Source: Aureispira sp. CCB-QB1 (GTDB lineage: Bacteria > Bacteroidota > Bacteroidia > Chitinophagales > Saprospiraceae). From it: DNA of 64,000 nt. The stretch lies in assembly GCF_000724545.1 (NCBI RefSeq), contig NZ_JHBV01000014.1:186001-250000 (forward strand), in the 5' to 3' direction. A model generated the notes under the pieces. That model did no database searches and was not told the origin of the DNA. It worked only from the letters and a program-made list of their open reading frames with translations. Shown here in pieces: positions 35,376 through 44,737 of this stretch. Position 1 is the first letter of the stretch. Every line of letters starts with the position of its first letter. A program made the position numbers and the translations under genes.

Positions 35376-35912
35376 ATGAAACAATTAGTATTATTAGTTA
35401 TAGCCTTGCTTTTTGCTCAATCTAATATTGCCCAAATCATTGATACCAAAGCTTCAAAAATAGAGTTTGAGGTGAGCAATATGGGAAAGATAGTAAAAGG
35501 AACCATGTTGAATTTGAAAGGAACCGTTAATTTTGATGCCAATAATTTAGAAGCCTCTAGTTTTGAAGCAACGGCAGATCCTGCTACTGTCAATACCGAA
35601 AGTAAAGGACGAGATAAACATTTACAAAAAGATGATTTTTTTGGAGTTGCTACTTATCCAACAGTTAAAATTAGTTCTGATAAAATCTCTAAAACAGAAG
35701 AAGGATACGAAGCAGAAGCGACCTTGACAATTCGGGACATTAGCACGAAGATAACCATTCCATTTACCGTAGAAGAAAAAGAAAACCGACAGCATCTAAC
35801 AGGAACATTTACCATCCAAAGAAAAGAATATGGTTTGGGAGAAAAAATGGGAGCGGGGTCCATTGGTTTGGATGTAACCGTTTATATTGATTGTTTTGTT
35901 CAGTTAAAATAA
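35376..35912 (+). CDS. YceI-family lipid-binding protein, secreted
   Basis: Protein of 178 residues with a signal peptide (LVLLVIALLFAQSNIAQ). The mature YceI lipocalin-like barrel starts with TKASKIEFEVSNMGKIVKGT. It continues with the family pattern of DPATVNTESKGRDKHLQKDDFFGVATYPTVKISSDKI, where GRDxHLxxxDFF and YPT are diagnostic, and ends IGLDVTVYIDCFVQLK. YceI proteins bind isoprenoid or fatty-acyl chains in the periplasm; the ligand is unknown here. Convergent with gpmI, separated by a strong hairpin. Confidence 0.92.
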   Translation: MKQLVLLVIALLFAQSNIAQIIDTKASKIEFEVSNMGKIVKGTMLNLKGTVNFDANNLEASSFEATADPATVNTESKGRDKHLQKDDFFGVATYPTVKISSDKISKTEEGYEAEATLTIRDISTKITIPFTVEEKENRQHLTGTFTIQRKEYGLGEKMGAGSIGLDVTVYIDCFVQLK

Positions 35913-35960
35913 TAAAACATGGAACTGAAAGCTTAATTTATTGCTAGCAAGTAGGTATTA

Positions 35961-36007
35961 TTGTAACAATGATTGGTGATTATTGAAATTGCCAATCATT
36001 GTTACAA
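35961..36007. terminator. Bidirectional hairpin between yceI-like gene and gpmI
   Basis: Perfect 16-bp arms TTGTAACAATGATTGG (35961-35976) and CCAATCATTGTTACAA (35992-36007) with a 15-nt loop, placed between convergent stop codons at 35912 and 36019. There is no long T tract on either side, so termination is likely but not textbook. Confidence 0.7.
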
Positions 36008-36018
36008 CCAATGGAGTA

Positions 36019-37542
36019 TTATATTATTTTTAACAACGGAGTGCCATTCATCTCCTCTGAAGCTTGGAGTGCCATTAATTGCAAGATAGTAGGAGCAATA
36101 TCAGCTAATTTGCCATCTTGAAGTTGAATGTTGTTAATCTCATTGGCAACAAAAAAACAAGGCACAGGATTGGTTGTATGAGCCGTATGAGGCGAGCCAT
36201 CGTCGTTAATCATATAATCAGAGTTACCATGATCGGCAATGATAATAATAGCATAATCATGTTGCAGTAGATTTTTTACCAAACGTTTGACGCAAGTGTC
36301 AACTGTTTCAGCAGCTTTGACAGCCGCTTCAAAAACGCCTGTGTGACCGACCATATCCGCATTGGCGTAATTCAAACAAATAAAATTAGGTTGATTGCTT
36401 TCAACCTCTGCCAAAATGCTATCTGTAATGCCATGAGCACTCATTTCGGGTTGCAAATCATAAGTGGCTACTTTAGGTGAGGCAACAATCAAGCGTTTTT
36501 CTTGCTCAAAAGGTGCTTCTCGTCCCCCTGAAAAGAAGAAAGTAACGTGTGGATATTTTTCAGTTTCAGCAATTCTAACTTGTGTTTTGTTTGCCTTTGC
36601 TAGTACTTCTCCTAGTGTGTTGGTTAAGTTTTCTTTTTCAAAGAGTACTTTTACACCTTGGAATGTATCGTCATAACGCGTCATTGTTACATAATGAAGC
36701 GGGAGTGTTTTCATACTAAAATCAGGGAAATCTTGTTGTGTTAGTGCCATTGTAATTTGGCGACAACGATCTGTTCTAAAGTTAAAGCAAATGACAACAT
36801 CTCCTTCTTGTATGGTTGCATCATGGCAAGTAATCGGCTGAATAAATTCATCGCTTTTACCAGCAGCATAAGAAGCTTCTAATGCTTTGATAGGATCGCT
36901 AAAATACGCTCCTTTGTTGTGCAACAATAAATCATACGCCAATTGAATGCGTTCCCAACGTTTATCTCGATCCATTGCATAGTAACGCCCAATAATAGAG
37001 GCTATTTGAACAGGCATATCTTGAAGATGTTGTTGTAATTCTTTTATATAGCCAATGCCACCATTAGGAGCGGTATCTCTACCATCCATAAATGCATGGA
37101 TATAGACGTTGGATAACTGATGTTCTTGCGTGGCATCGCACAAAGCTTTTAGGTGATTGATGTGAGAATGTACTCCTCCATCAGACAGCAAGCCCATTAA
37201 ATGAACAGCTTTATTATTTTCTTTCGCATACTTCAAGGCTTCAACCAATGTGTTGTTTTCGTGCAAAGAATGATCTTTTGCTGCTTTGTTGATGCGGACT
37301 AATTCTTGATAAACGATTCTACCTGCTCCAATATTAAGATGTCCTACTTCTGAATTTCCCATTTGCCCTTCGGGCAAGCCAACTTGCTCGCCATAAGTGA
37401 CCAGCTCAGAATTGGGGTAGTCTTGGTACAAACTGTCGATAAAAGGGGTTTTTGCCTGAGCAATGGCACTGACTTTAGGGTTAGGACCATGTCCCCAACC
37501 ATCTAAAATTAATAAAGCTGTTTTATCGTATTTCTTTAACAT
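36019..37542 (-). CDS. gpmI: 2,3-bisphosphoglycerate-independent phosphoglycerate mutase
   Basis: Protein of 507 residues, full family length. LLILDGWGHGP supplies the first metal Asp (Asp14). The catalytic Ser64 lies in GQMGNSEVGHLNIGAGR. HAFMDGRDTAPNGG, the substrate-binding IGRYYAMDRDKRWER, LNYANADMVGHTG and IIIADHGNSDYM (metal ligands) follow. It interconverts 3- and 2-phosphoglycerate in glycolysis using two manganese ions. Divergent from the lipoprotein gene at 37695; the 150-nt gap should carry both promoters. Confidence 0.97.
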   Translation of the reverse strand: MLKKYDKTALLILDGWGHGPNPKVSAIAQAKTPFIDSLYQDYPNSELVTYGEQVGLPEGQMGNSEVGHLNIGAGRIVYQELVRINKAAKDHSLHENNTLVEALKYAKENNKAVHLMGLLSDGGVHSHINHLKALCDATQEHQLSNVYIHAFMDGRDTAPNGGIGYIKELQQHLQDMPVQIASIIGRYYAMDRDKRWERIQLAYDLLLHNKGAYFSDPIKALEASYAAGKSDEFIQPITCHDATIQEGDVVICFNFRTDRCRQITMALTQQDFPDFSMKTLPLHYVTMTRYDDTFQGVKVLFEKENLTNTLGEVLAKANKTQVRIAETEKYPHVTFFFSGGREAPFEQEKRLIVASPKVATYDLQPEMSAHGITDSILAEVESNQPNFICLNYANADMVGHTGVFEAAVKAAETVDTCVKRLVKNLLQHDYAIIIIADHGNSDYMINDDGSPHTAHTTNPVPCFFVANEINNIQLQDGKLADIAPTILQLMALQASEEMNGTPLLKII

Positions 37543-37694
37543 GCTTTTGCTGTTTTTTGATAATCAATTTGATATGATGTGTCTACAAAGTAGTTTTGTA
37601 GGTTATAACATTGGATAATTTCCCACAACAGCCTCAAAGTTATTATTATAATTATTGATTTGCAATTTGGCTTGTGTTTTCTTACCTTGTTTGT

Positions 37695-38405
37695 ATGAAA
37701 AATACACTATACATAATATTAACCGCACTCTTGTTCGGTGCTTGTGGGGATTCCACCAACTCAATCAATACAGAAAAAAAGACAGAGGCTGTAAAAAGTA
37801 CTTTAGAATTCCAGATAGATTATAAGGATTGGAATTTTGAAACACCTAGGACTTATGAAGATTTTAAAGAGTTGTTGGACAAAAAAGGAGCAATTCGCTT
37901 GGATAACATTTTAATCAAGCAAGAAGGGAATGATTTATACGACTTCAATCAAAATTTAGGAGATGTCCTTATAACACAAAATAGCCCCAATGATTATACT
38001 ATCCTAGAACATTATATTATTCCTATAGGAAGCGTTTATGGAAAGTCAGCGATTTTTAAATATACCATGGATCCTGAAAAAGGAACGATCATACGAGACA
38101 AAGACTTTGTACCACAATTGACCATTTATAAATATTGGTCGAACCATATTGTCAAAGAGTACGACAGTTATTTAAATGATACTAGTTTTACGACCAATAA
38201 TATAGAAGCAGTGCCTTATCGAGCTTTTGAAAATATGCGCTTTTTGATGTTTAATTTAGCATTGGCTACAGTACTAGAAGATTGCCAAGCTTGCGAGGAA
38301 AGATTAAACCGAATCGAAACAGACTATAGTTTTGTGAGTTCCAAGGCTTATTTTAAACAAAATCTGTTTGTTTGTAAGACCATTCTACGAAAATTTAAAA
38401 TGTGA
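37695..38405 (+). CDS. Lipoprotein, unknown family
   Basis: I place the start at the ATG at 37695 (236 residues), because MKNTLYIILTALLFGAC is a textbook lipoprotein signal with the lipidated Cys at residue 17. An in-frame ATG at 37674 would only add seven residues. The mature part is a soluble mixed domain (EFQIDYKDWNFETPRTYEDF, an IIPIGSVYGKSAIFKYTMDPE strand pair). A C-terminal helical part has a CQAC pair (EDCQACEERLNRIE). I cannot name the family. It likely faces the periplasm or the cell surface. Confidence 0.75.
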   Translation: MKNTLYIILTALLFGACGDSTNSINTEKKTEAVKSTLEFQIDYKDWNFETPRTYEDFKELLDKKGAIRLDNILIKQEGNDLYDFNQNLGDVLITQNSPNDYTILEHYIIPIGSVYGKSAIFKYTMDPEKGTIIRDKDFVPQLTIYKYWSNHIVKEYDSYLNDTSFTTNNIEAVPYRAFENMRFLMFNLALATVLEDCQACEERLNRIETDYSFVSSKAYFKQNLFVCKTILRKFKM

Positions 38406-38639
38406 GAAGTTGGTGGAATTGTTTTAATTTTTTGTTCGATTTTTTTACATTGGTAATACAAAACATAAAATTCTTAGTGGATTTTAAGCAACTTGGCAAG
38501 AAAAGACACTTTTTGGCAAAAAAAAGCCATCCACAATTAAGAGAAATGATGTTTTTTGTCTAACAAGAATGGTTGGTAGTTGTTTTTAACTATTAAACTC
38601 AATAACATTATTCAATTAAAACATTAAACAAAGCTAAAC

Positions 38640-38972
38640 ATGAGCAAGTTCGATGAAAAAGTAGCTGGTTACAAAGCTAACATGGAAAAATTAGGAATTA
38701 AATATGATGAGGACAAATTAATCGCTTGTACTAAAGCATGTGGTCCTTCTATTTATAACAAAGACGGAGAAACCGTTTCTGGCTCAGATCAATCAGAGTT
38801 GGATCGTGTAAAAAATAACTACTTAGTTAAAAAATTAGGTCTTTCTGAAAGTGATGATTTGGATGGTATTGTTGATTATGCGATTGAAAAAATGGGAAAA
38901 TCTAATAGTAAAAAGTATAGAGCTATTTTTTACTATCTTTGTTCTGAAAAAGCAGGCAAATACCCTGCCTAA
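38640..38972 (+). CDS. DUF2853 family protein
   Basis: Small cytosolic protein of 110 residues matching DUF2853. It has an N-terminal FDEKVAGYKANMEKLGIKYDEDKL, a central ACGPSIYNKDGETVSGSD and a helical LVKKLGL. The last helix carries the family's KYRAIFYYLCSEKAGK. Function unknown; the family is common in marine Bacteroidota and folds as a helical bundle. It is followed by its own terminator. Confidence 0.85.
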   Translation: MSKFDEKVAGYKANMEKLGIKYDEDKLIACTKACGPSIYNKDGETVSGSDQSELDRVKNNYLVKKLGLSESDDLDGIVDYAIEKMGKSNSKKYRAIFYYLCSEKAGKYPA

Positions 38973-39003
38973 GAGTTTTGTAAATCGTTATAACAAAGAT
39001 ATT

Positions 39004-39035
39004 CAAAAGCCATTTCTTCATAGGAATGGCTTTTG
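39004..39035 (+). terminator. Intrinsic terminator after the DUF2853 gene
   Basis: Arms CAAAAGCCATT (39004-39014) and AATGGCTTTTG (39025-39035) pair perfectly with a short loop, 31 nt past the stop and just before the pseudouridine synthase gene. Confidence 0.8.
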
Positions 39036-39054
39036 TATTGTAATAGAATAATTT

Positions 39055-39948
39055 ATGCAGATAGTTTTGGCAACACATGTTGTTCCTGAAATCGAAGTGC
39101 CGCAACGATTGAGTGATTACTTATGTGGTGTTTTTGCAGAGTTGCCCTCTCGCAAGAGTGTTAAAACAGCCATTAAAAAGGGAGCTGTTTATGTCAATGG
39201 GAAAAAAGGTCATACTGGAGATTGGGTCAAGAGTCATCAAGAAATTCAGCTGATGGATATAGACCACGCTCCTCGTAAGGTTTTAAAAATGCCTCTAGAA
39301 GTTTTATACGAAGATGCTTACTTGGCAGTCATTTTTAAACCCGCAGGGCTTCCTGTTAGTGGCAACCAGTTTAGAACGATTGAACAAGCATTATTGTATA
39401 ACTTAGAACCATCTACAGCACCAGACCGATTAAAACAACCCAGAGCAGCTCATCGTTTGGATGCCCCCACTTCTGGTCTTTTGTTGGTTGCTAAAACAAA
39501 ACAGGCTAGGATAAATCTAGGAGCGCAATTTGAAGCTAAAAGCATTCAGAAACGTTACCAAGCAATAGTTATTGGAGCGCCTCCTAGAGAGGGAAGTATT
39601 AATTTGCCAATAGAAGGCAAAGCATCTTTAAGTATGTATGAGTGTTTAAAAACCGTAGATTCGTTAAAGAGTGGTCAATTATCTTTAATGAACCTGTACC
39701 CCAAAACAGGTCGAACACATCAACTGCGTATTCATCTTTCTAAGCTTGGTTTTCCAATTTTAGGAGATGCGCTTTATGGCAAAGAAGGCTTGATCTTAAA
39801 GCATAAGGGGCTGTTTTTGACTGCAATTGAATTGACGTTTCAACACCCTATTACGGAGAAAAAACAAACAATCACTTTAGAAACACCGTACAAATACACC
39901 GCCTTATTAGCACGAGAACAACGCCGATTTGATGCGTATCAAAAGTAA
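39055..39948 (+). CDS. RluA-family RNA pseudouridine synthase
   Basis: Protein of 297 residues. An N-terminal S4-like RNA-binding part (SDYLCGVFAELPSRKSVKTAIKKGAVYVNGK) precedes the synthase domain. AAHRLDAPTSGLLLVAKT holds the catalytic Asp136. IYEDAYLAVIFKPAGLPV is present as LYEDAYLAVIFKPAGLPV, followed by NLYPKTGRTHQLRIHL and FPILGDALYG. It isomerises uridines in 23S rRNA or tRNA; the exact target among RluC/RluD/TruC types is not readable. The usual HRLDxxTSG motif is complete. Confidence 0.92.
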   Translation: MQIVLATHVVPEIEVPQRLSDYLCGVFAELPSRKSVKTAIKKGAVYVNGKKGHTGDWVKSHQEIQLMDIDHAPRKVLKMPLEVLYEDAYLAVIFKPAGLPVSGNQFRTIEQALLYNLEPSTAPDRLKQPRAAHRLDAPTSGLLLVAKTKQARINLGAQFEAKSIQKRYQAIVIGAPPREGSINLPIEGKASLSMYECLKTVDSLKSGQLSLMNLYPKTGRTHQLRIHLSKLGFPILGDALYGKEGLILKHKGLFLTAIELTFQHPITEKKQTITLETPYKYTALLAREQRRFDAYQK

Positions 39949-40120
39949 TAATTAGCATTAAAGCTGTCTACATGCTTTTTAAGACTAGTTTTGTTTTATG
40001 TTGCAGAATACTTGTTGCTTCAGCTTTTTTTTTAGAAATTTAAGAATATGTTAATAATTTGCATGCTCTTTGCAATGAGAGAGGTAATTGTTAGTTCTAC
40101 AGACACTAAAAAAATATAAT

Positions 40121-40876
40121 ATGAGAACAGTTACACTTTTTACACTTCTATTTTTCAGTATATTCACAACCTCAACATTACTAGCACAAGGGGATGATCC
40201 CGAAACCCCATATAATGATCGACAGGTAGAAATTATCAAAAAAGGTCACAAGGTTTTTGCTGCTTATCAGAAGGTTTATAAAGAAAAACATGGTGAGTTG
40301 CCTAAAATCAATTTGAAAGAGGCTAGTCTGCCTGGAGTAGATTTTAGAGGTATGAATTTGGACAATGCCGATTTTCGAGAAGCAGATTTGAGAGGGGCTC
40401 GTTTTGGAGACAAACCAGCTATTCGAACCAAAAAATATGATAATGAGGATAGGTTGATTGGTGGCCATGATCCTGTTCCTGCTGCTAGCCTTAGGAATGC
40501 TGATTTTAGAGGCGCAGATATTGGAGAACATAATTTGGTAGTTGCCGATTTGAGTTTGACCAATAGTGAGGGGGCTAACTTTTCAGAAACAGATTTGACA
40601 GGAGCCAAGTTTATCAAAGCAAAATTAAAAGGTGCGTCATTCAAAGAAACAAGTTTGATTGGAACCAACTTTCGAAAAGCGGATTTAACAGATGCAGATT
40701 TGACCGAAGCAGATGTAGAAGGAGCAACCTTTGATCGTACCATTATGATTCGTACTCAAATGGCTGGTTTGAATGTAGATGAATGTACTATGACAGATGT
40801 CTTTCTGACAGAAAAAGCACTACAAGATTACAAGGATATGAACAGCAAGAAAGAAAATATTTTTGAAGATGAGTAA
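40121..40876 (+). CDS. Secreted pentapeptide-repeat protein
   Basis: I choose the ATG at 40121 (251 residues) because it begins a clean signal peptide MRTVTLFTLLFFSIF ending STLLAQ; a frame-matched upstream start at 40088 would blunt it. After a helical segment, residues 70-230 are pentapeptide repeats of the A(D/N)LxX type (GMNLDNADFREADLRGARF, then ASLRNADFRGADIG, ANFSETDLTGAKFIKAKLKGASF and later ones), forming a right-handed beta-helix. A short insertion (RTKKYDNEDRLIGGHDPVPA) interrupts the helix. Export is unusual for gyrase-protecting relatives, so a structural periplasmic or surface role is more likely. Confidence 0.85.
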   Translation: MRTVTLFTLLFFSIFTTSTLLAQGDDPETPYNDRQVEIIKKGHKVFAAYQKVYKEKHGELPKINLKEASLPGVDFRGMNLDNADFREADLRGARFGDKPAIRTKKYDNEDRLIGGHDPVPAASLRNADFRGADIGEHNLVVADLSLTNSEGANFSETDLTGAKFIKAKLKGASFKETSLIGTNFRKADLTDADLTEADVEGATFDRTIMIRTQMAGLNVDECTMTDVFLTEKALQDYKDMNSKKENIFEDE

Positions 40877-40955
40877 TTGTATTGGAAGCTAATCAGCGCT
40901 CCTGAAGTAGCAACATAATTAATTACTAATTTAACATTACTTCGTGGGAAAATCG

Positions 40956-41026
40956 CATCAGTTTGATTATCAATAGAGTATGTTTTGGTTGCTTGATTTT
41001 TTAAAAGGTTGATAATCAAATTGATG
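40956..41026. repeat. Inverted intergenic repeat related to 17041-17060
   Basis: Left arm CATCAGTTTGATTATCAA (40956-40973) and right arm TTGATAATCAAATTGATG (41009-41026) pair at 17 of 18 positions with a 35-nt loop. Both arms resemble TGATTGTCAAATTGATGCGG at 17041-17060, so this looks like a family of dispersed intergenic elements, here in an inverted pair. Confidence 0.55.
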
Positions 41027-41167
41027 TAAAGATGCTTTTTTAGTTTTTTACAAAAAAGCTAAAAAATTTACGAAGTACTAAATTTAAACAACGAATGAAA
41101 TAACTAAAGGCTTCTAAACATTGGACCCATTTTTATAGAATCCGCACTTCTGTAAAAATACTCAATG

Positions 41168-41198
41168 AGCTGCTTCTTTTTGGAAGTAGCTTTTTTTT
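41168..41198 (+). terminator. Intrinsic terminator, orphan
   Basis: AGCTGCTTC (41168-41176) and GAAGTAGCT (41183-41191) pair with one G-T wobble and are followed by eight T. The nearest upstream gene ends 290 nt earlier. Confidence 0.75.
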
Positions 41199-41407
41199 GT
41201 ATCTTAATGTATAAGTCCATTTTGGTATAAATTTATGTTAAGAACCTATTGCTTGATAACTTTTGGGGTATAATTTGATTATTAAAAAGAAAATGAAGAA
41301 TCCCTAAGCACTTTGCAGAGAACTCTATTCGTTTTGTCGATAAAAAGTTTTTAACTCAGGCTATTTATGAGAACTCATCAAAGTTATATCTATCTTGTAT
41401 TTAAATT

Positions 41408-43357
41408 ATGAATGGAATGCATCTAAAATATATTTTATTTCTCTTGGTTTTCACGGCTAGTAGTGGAGTGGTATTAATTGGGCAATCTGATTATACAACA
41501 GCTGTTAATGCCTCTAAAAAAACAAAAGAAGCGTACAAAAAGGCATATGGTTATATTCTTAGAAAAGATTATAAAACCGCCAAAAAAGAGTTGGGTAAGT
41601 TATTAAAAAAGGATCCAACTTTTGTCAATTCATACATTCAGTTGGGGTATATTGCCGAAGCAGAACAAGATTTAAATACCGCAACAGACTACTTCAAAAA
41701 AGCCCTAGAGTTGGCGCCAGATTATTACCCAAAATCTTATATGGATTTGAGTCGAATTGCAATGAAAGAGGAGGCGTATGAGGATGTGGTGACGTATTTA
41801 AAAAAGTTTTTGAGCTTTGATAAAATCCACCCTAATTTAGTCAAAATAGCCAACAAGCGTTTGGGGGATGCTGAGTTTAGACCCAAAGCACTCGCGAACC
41901 CCGTTCCGTTTGACCCTAAAAACTTAGGGACTCGAATCAACTCTGATGATCGGGAATACTTTCCTTCGATTACTTTAGAAGACGAGTTGGTGTTTACAGT
42001 TCAAGAGGGGCAAGGACAACGAGGACAAGAAGATTTATACCGAAGTCAATGTACGGAAAATGGTTGGGAAGAACGGCAACCTATTACAAGTATTAATACA
42101 CCTGAAAATGAAGCCGCTCAGTGTATATCAGCAGATGGAAAACTATTGGTTTTTACGGTTTGCAACCGAAGAGAGGATTACGGAAGTTGTGATTTATACT
42201 ATTCCAAGAAGATAAATGGTAAGTGGACGAAACCTAAAAATATTGGGGCTCCTATTAATTCTAAAAATTGGGAGTCACAGCCTTCTATCGCTCCTAACAG
42301 CGATGCTATTTATTTTGTTCGTGGTGGGGCGAGGGGACAGGGAGACAAAGATATTTTTGTTTCTAAATTACAATCAGATGGAACTTGGGGTATCCCTGAG
42401 AATGTAAGCGAGTTGAACACACCTTATGATGAGTCTTCTCCTTCTTTGCATCCTGATGGAAAAACATTATACTTTAGCTCTACTGGACATCCTGGAATGG
42501 GCGGTTTTGATTTGTTTGTCACTAGAATGCAAGACAATGGTAAGTGGGGAACACCGATGAATTTAGGTTACCCTATTAATACCGAAAAACAGGAAGAAGC
42601 CTTGGCAGTGAGTCGAAAGGGAAAGGTGGCTTATTTGGCGTCTGATCGCTTGGGGGGATACGGATCGATGGATTTGTATAGTTTTGAGCTGCCAGAGTCG
42701 TCTCGACCAGCTGCGGTAACGTATATTAATGGCATCACTTTGAGTGCAACAACTAATTTGCCTGTAGCAGCGGAAATTGAGATTATTAATCTGGAAACAG
42801 AAAAAGTAGTGCTACAGCTTCAAACGTCTAAACGTGGAACTTTTATAGCTTGTTTGCCTGTTGGTCAATATGCTTTGAATGCTCAAAAAGAAGGGTATTT
42901 GTTCTTTTCGGCTAATTATAATTTAACGGAAGAAAAATCGTTAGATTTGGCTTATCGATTGGAGGCAAAATTACAGCCAGTTGTGTATGGAACAGCCGAT
43001 TCTACTAAAAAAATAGATCGTGAACCTATTGTGTTGGAAAATGTTTTCTTTGCAACTGCTTCTGCTGAGTTAAAATCTGAATCGAAAGTGGAATTGAATA
43101 AACTGAAAGCATTATTAGAGACCAATAAAACATTAAAAATTCAACTTAATGGTCATACCGATAATATTGGAAAACCAGAGGATAATTTAAAACTATCGGA
43201 AGCTCGTGCTCAAGCTGTGATGAATTATTTAGTTGAGAAAGGAATTGATGCCAAGCGTTTGAAAGCCAAAGGTTTTGGCGAGACCAAGCCTAAATATAGT
43301 AATGATTCTGCCTCTGGGCGTGCTGGGAATCGGCGAACAGAATTTGAAGTATTGTAA
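41408..43357 (+). CDS. OmpA-family protein with TPR, PD40 propeller and CarboxypepD_reg domains (PorE-like)
   Basis: Protein of 649 residues with a signal peptide (ILFLLVFTASSGVVLIGQS). Order of domains: TPR at 35-150 (KDYKTAKKELGKLLKKDPTF, ATDYFKKALELAPDYYPKSY). A WD40-like PD40 propeller fills 170-430, with repeated SPSLHPDGKTLYFSS and AQCISADGKLLVFTV blades. A small regulatory beta-sandwich (THE TSKRGTFIACLPVGQY strand) lies at 435-520. A C-terminal OmpA peptidoglycan-binding domain (NGHTDNIG, LSEARAQAVMNYL, GNRRTEF) completes it. This is the architecture of PorE, which ties the type IX secretion machinery to peptidoglycan; several paralogues exist per genome, so assignment to PorE itself is tentative. 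Confidence 0.85.
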   Translation: MNGMHLKYILFLLVFTASSGVVLIGQSDYTTAVNASKKTKEAYKKAYGYILRKDYKTAKKELGKLLKKDPTFVNSYIQLGYIAEAEQDLNTATDYFKKALELAPDYYPKSYMDLSRIAMKEEAYEDVVTYLKKFLSFDKIHPNLVKIANKRLGDAEFRPKALANPVPFDPKNLGTRINSDDREYFPSITLEDELVFTVQEGQGQRGQEDLYRSQCTENGWEERQPITSINTPENEAAQCISADGKLLVFTVCNRREDYGSCDLYYSKKINGKWTKPKNIGAPINSKNWESQPSIAPNSDAIYFVRGGARGQGDKDIFVSKLQSDGTWGIPENVSELNTPYDESSPSLHPDGKTLYFSSTGHPGMGGFDLFVTRMQDNGKWGTPMNLGYPINTEKQEEALAVSRKGKVAYLASDRLGGYGSMDLYSFELPESSRPAAVTYINGITLSATTNLPVAAEIEIINLETEKVVLQLQTSKRGTFIACLPVGQYALNAQKEGYLFFSANYNLTEEKSLDLAYRLEAKLQPVVYGTADSTKKIDREPIVLENVFFATASAELKSESKVELNKLKALLETNKTLKIQLNGHTDNIGKPEDNLKLSEARAQAVMNYLVEKGIDAKRLKAKGFGETKPKYSNDSASGRAGNRRTEFEVL

Positions 43358-43396
43358 TTTATGGATTACTTATTACCGCTATTGATTTAATAAAAC

Positions 43397-44671
43397 ATGA
43401 ACACACTATTATTATTACCAAGAATTTTCTTTGAAAGTATTCGTCAGGCATTTCAACAATTGGCAGGAAATAAGTTGCGTACCTTGTTGTCTTTGTCTGG
43501 TATTACGATAGGTATTTTTTGTGTAATAATGGTGCTGTCTGCGGTAGATTCCTTAGAAGCCAATATCCAAGATAGTTTTAAGCAATTGGGAGACGATGTT
43601 ATTTATATTAGTAAAATGCCTTGGGGCGAACCCCCACACGAAGGAAACTTTTGGAAGTACCAACGCCGCCCCGAAACAGACTATCGAGACTACGAAGTAA
43701 TTGCAGAGCAGGTTCAAACGGCAGATATTGCTACGTTCACGGTTTTTATTGGTAATGGCACCGCAGAATCTAAAACAAGTAATGCTTCTAATGTCTTTTT
43801 TATAGGAGTAACGGATCACTACAAAGATATGTTTGGGCTTAAGTTTAGCAAAGGACGTTATTTTACTCCCCTCGAATTTTACAAAGGAACCAATCACATT
43901 ATTATAGGACACGACGTTGCCGAAACACTTTTTAGACCTACTGAAGACCCTATAGGCAAATATATCAAGGTGAAAGGGCAGCGATTGCAAGTTATTGGTG
44001 TTTTGGAAAAAGAAGGCAAAGATCTGATTAATCCACTTGATTTTGATGGTGCTGGCTTAATTCCTTATAATACGGCAAGAAAATATGTCAACTTAAAAAA
44101 AGCAGGATTTAATCGAGGACGAACGTCAATTTCTGTCAAAGCTAAAGAAGGGGTGCGTTTAGAAACTTTACAAGCAGAACTAACTGGTGTATTGAGAGCC
44201 AAGCGCCTGTTAAAACCTGTTGAAGAAGATAATTTTTCACTCAATACGTTATCTATTGTTTCTCAAATATTTGAAAACGTATTTGGTATTATCCGAATTG
44301 CAGGATATATTATAGGCTTTTTTGCCATTATAGTTGGTGGGTTTAGTGTGGCGAATATTATGTTTGTTTCGGTAACAGAACGAACTCGTTTGATTGGAAT
44401 TAAGAAAGCGCTGGGTGCTAAAAACTATGTTATCTTAATGGAGTTTTTAGTCGAGTCTATTATCCTTTGTTTGATAGGTGGGGTAGTAGGGCTTGTTTTT
44501 GTTATCTTAGGAGCAGAGGCAGCCACTAGTATTGCAGAATATGATATCTTTTTGTCTCCAGCAAATGCCATAAGAGGTTTGTTAATTGCCTCAGCTTCTG
44601 GAGTTATAGCAGGAATTATTCCAGCTTATCGAGCCTCTAAGATGGTTCCCGTAGAAGCCATACGAGGATAG
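43397..44671 (+). CDS. MacB/FtsX-type ABC transporter permease
   Basis: Protein of 424 residues. The N-terminal membrane helix after RQAFQQLAGNKLRTLLSLSGI is typical of MacB permeases. A periplasmic MacB_PCD domain spans about 45-280. Three C-terminal helices form the FtsX domain (IIGFFAIIVGGFSVANIMFVSV, ERTRLIGIKKALGAK coupling helix, IIPAYRASKMVPVEAIRG end). It works with a separate ATPase in mechanotransmission or export; none is adjacent here, so the partner is encoded elsewhere. The gene follows the OmpA-family gene by 39 nt. Confidence 0.9.
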   Translation: MNTLLLLPRIFFESIRQAFQQLAGNKLRTLLSLSGITIGIFCVIMVLSAVDSLEANIQDSFKQLGDDVIYISKMPWGEPPHEGNFWKYQRRPETDYRDYEVIAEQVQTADIATFTVFIGNGTAESKTSNASNVFFIGVTDHYKDMFGLKFSKGRYFTPLEFYKGTNHIIIGHDVAETLFRPTEDPIGKYIKVKGQRLQVIGVLEKEGKDLINPLDFDGAGLIPYNTARKYVNLKKAGFNRGRTSISVKAKEGVRLETLQAELTGVLRAKRLLKPVEEDNFSLNTLSIVSQIFENVFGIIRIAGYIIGFFAIIVGGFSVANIMFVSVTERTRLIGIKKALGAKNYVILMEFLVESIILCLIGGVVGLVFVILGAEAATSIAEYDIFLSPANAIRGLLIASASGVIAGIIPAYRASKMVPVEAIRG

Positions 44672-44737
44672 GGCACTTATCAAGACAATAACAGTAATAA
44701 AAAACACAAAATCAAAAACAAAGCATCGTAACAATGC

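Larger units (their letters stand above)
40877..41407. other. 531-nt spacer: large imperfect inverted repeat and a terminator
   Basis: It contains an 18-bp near-perfect inverted repeat (40956-40973 / 41009-41026) whose arms resemble a sequence at 17041-17060. It also contains a terminator at 41168-41198, far from the preceding stop (40876). The distance leaves room for a short untranslated transcript between about 41030 and 41200. The last 200 nt lead into the OmpA-family gene. Confidence 0.45.
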
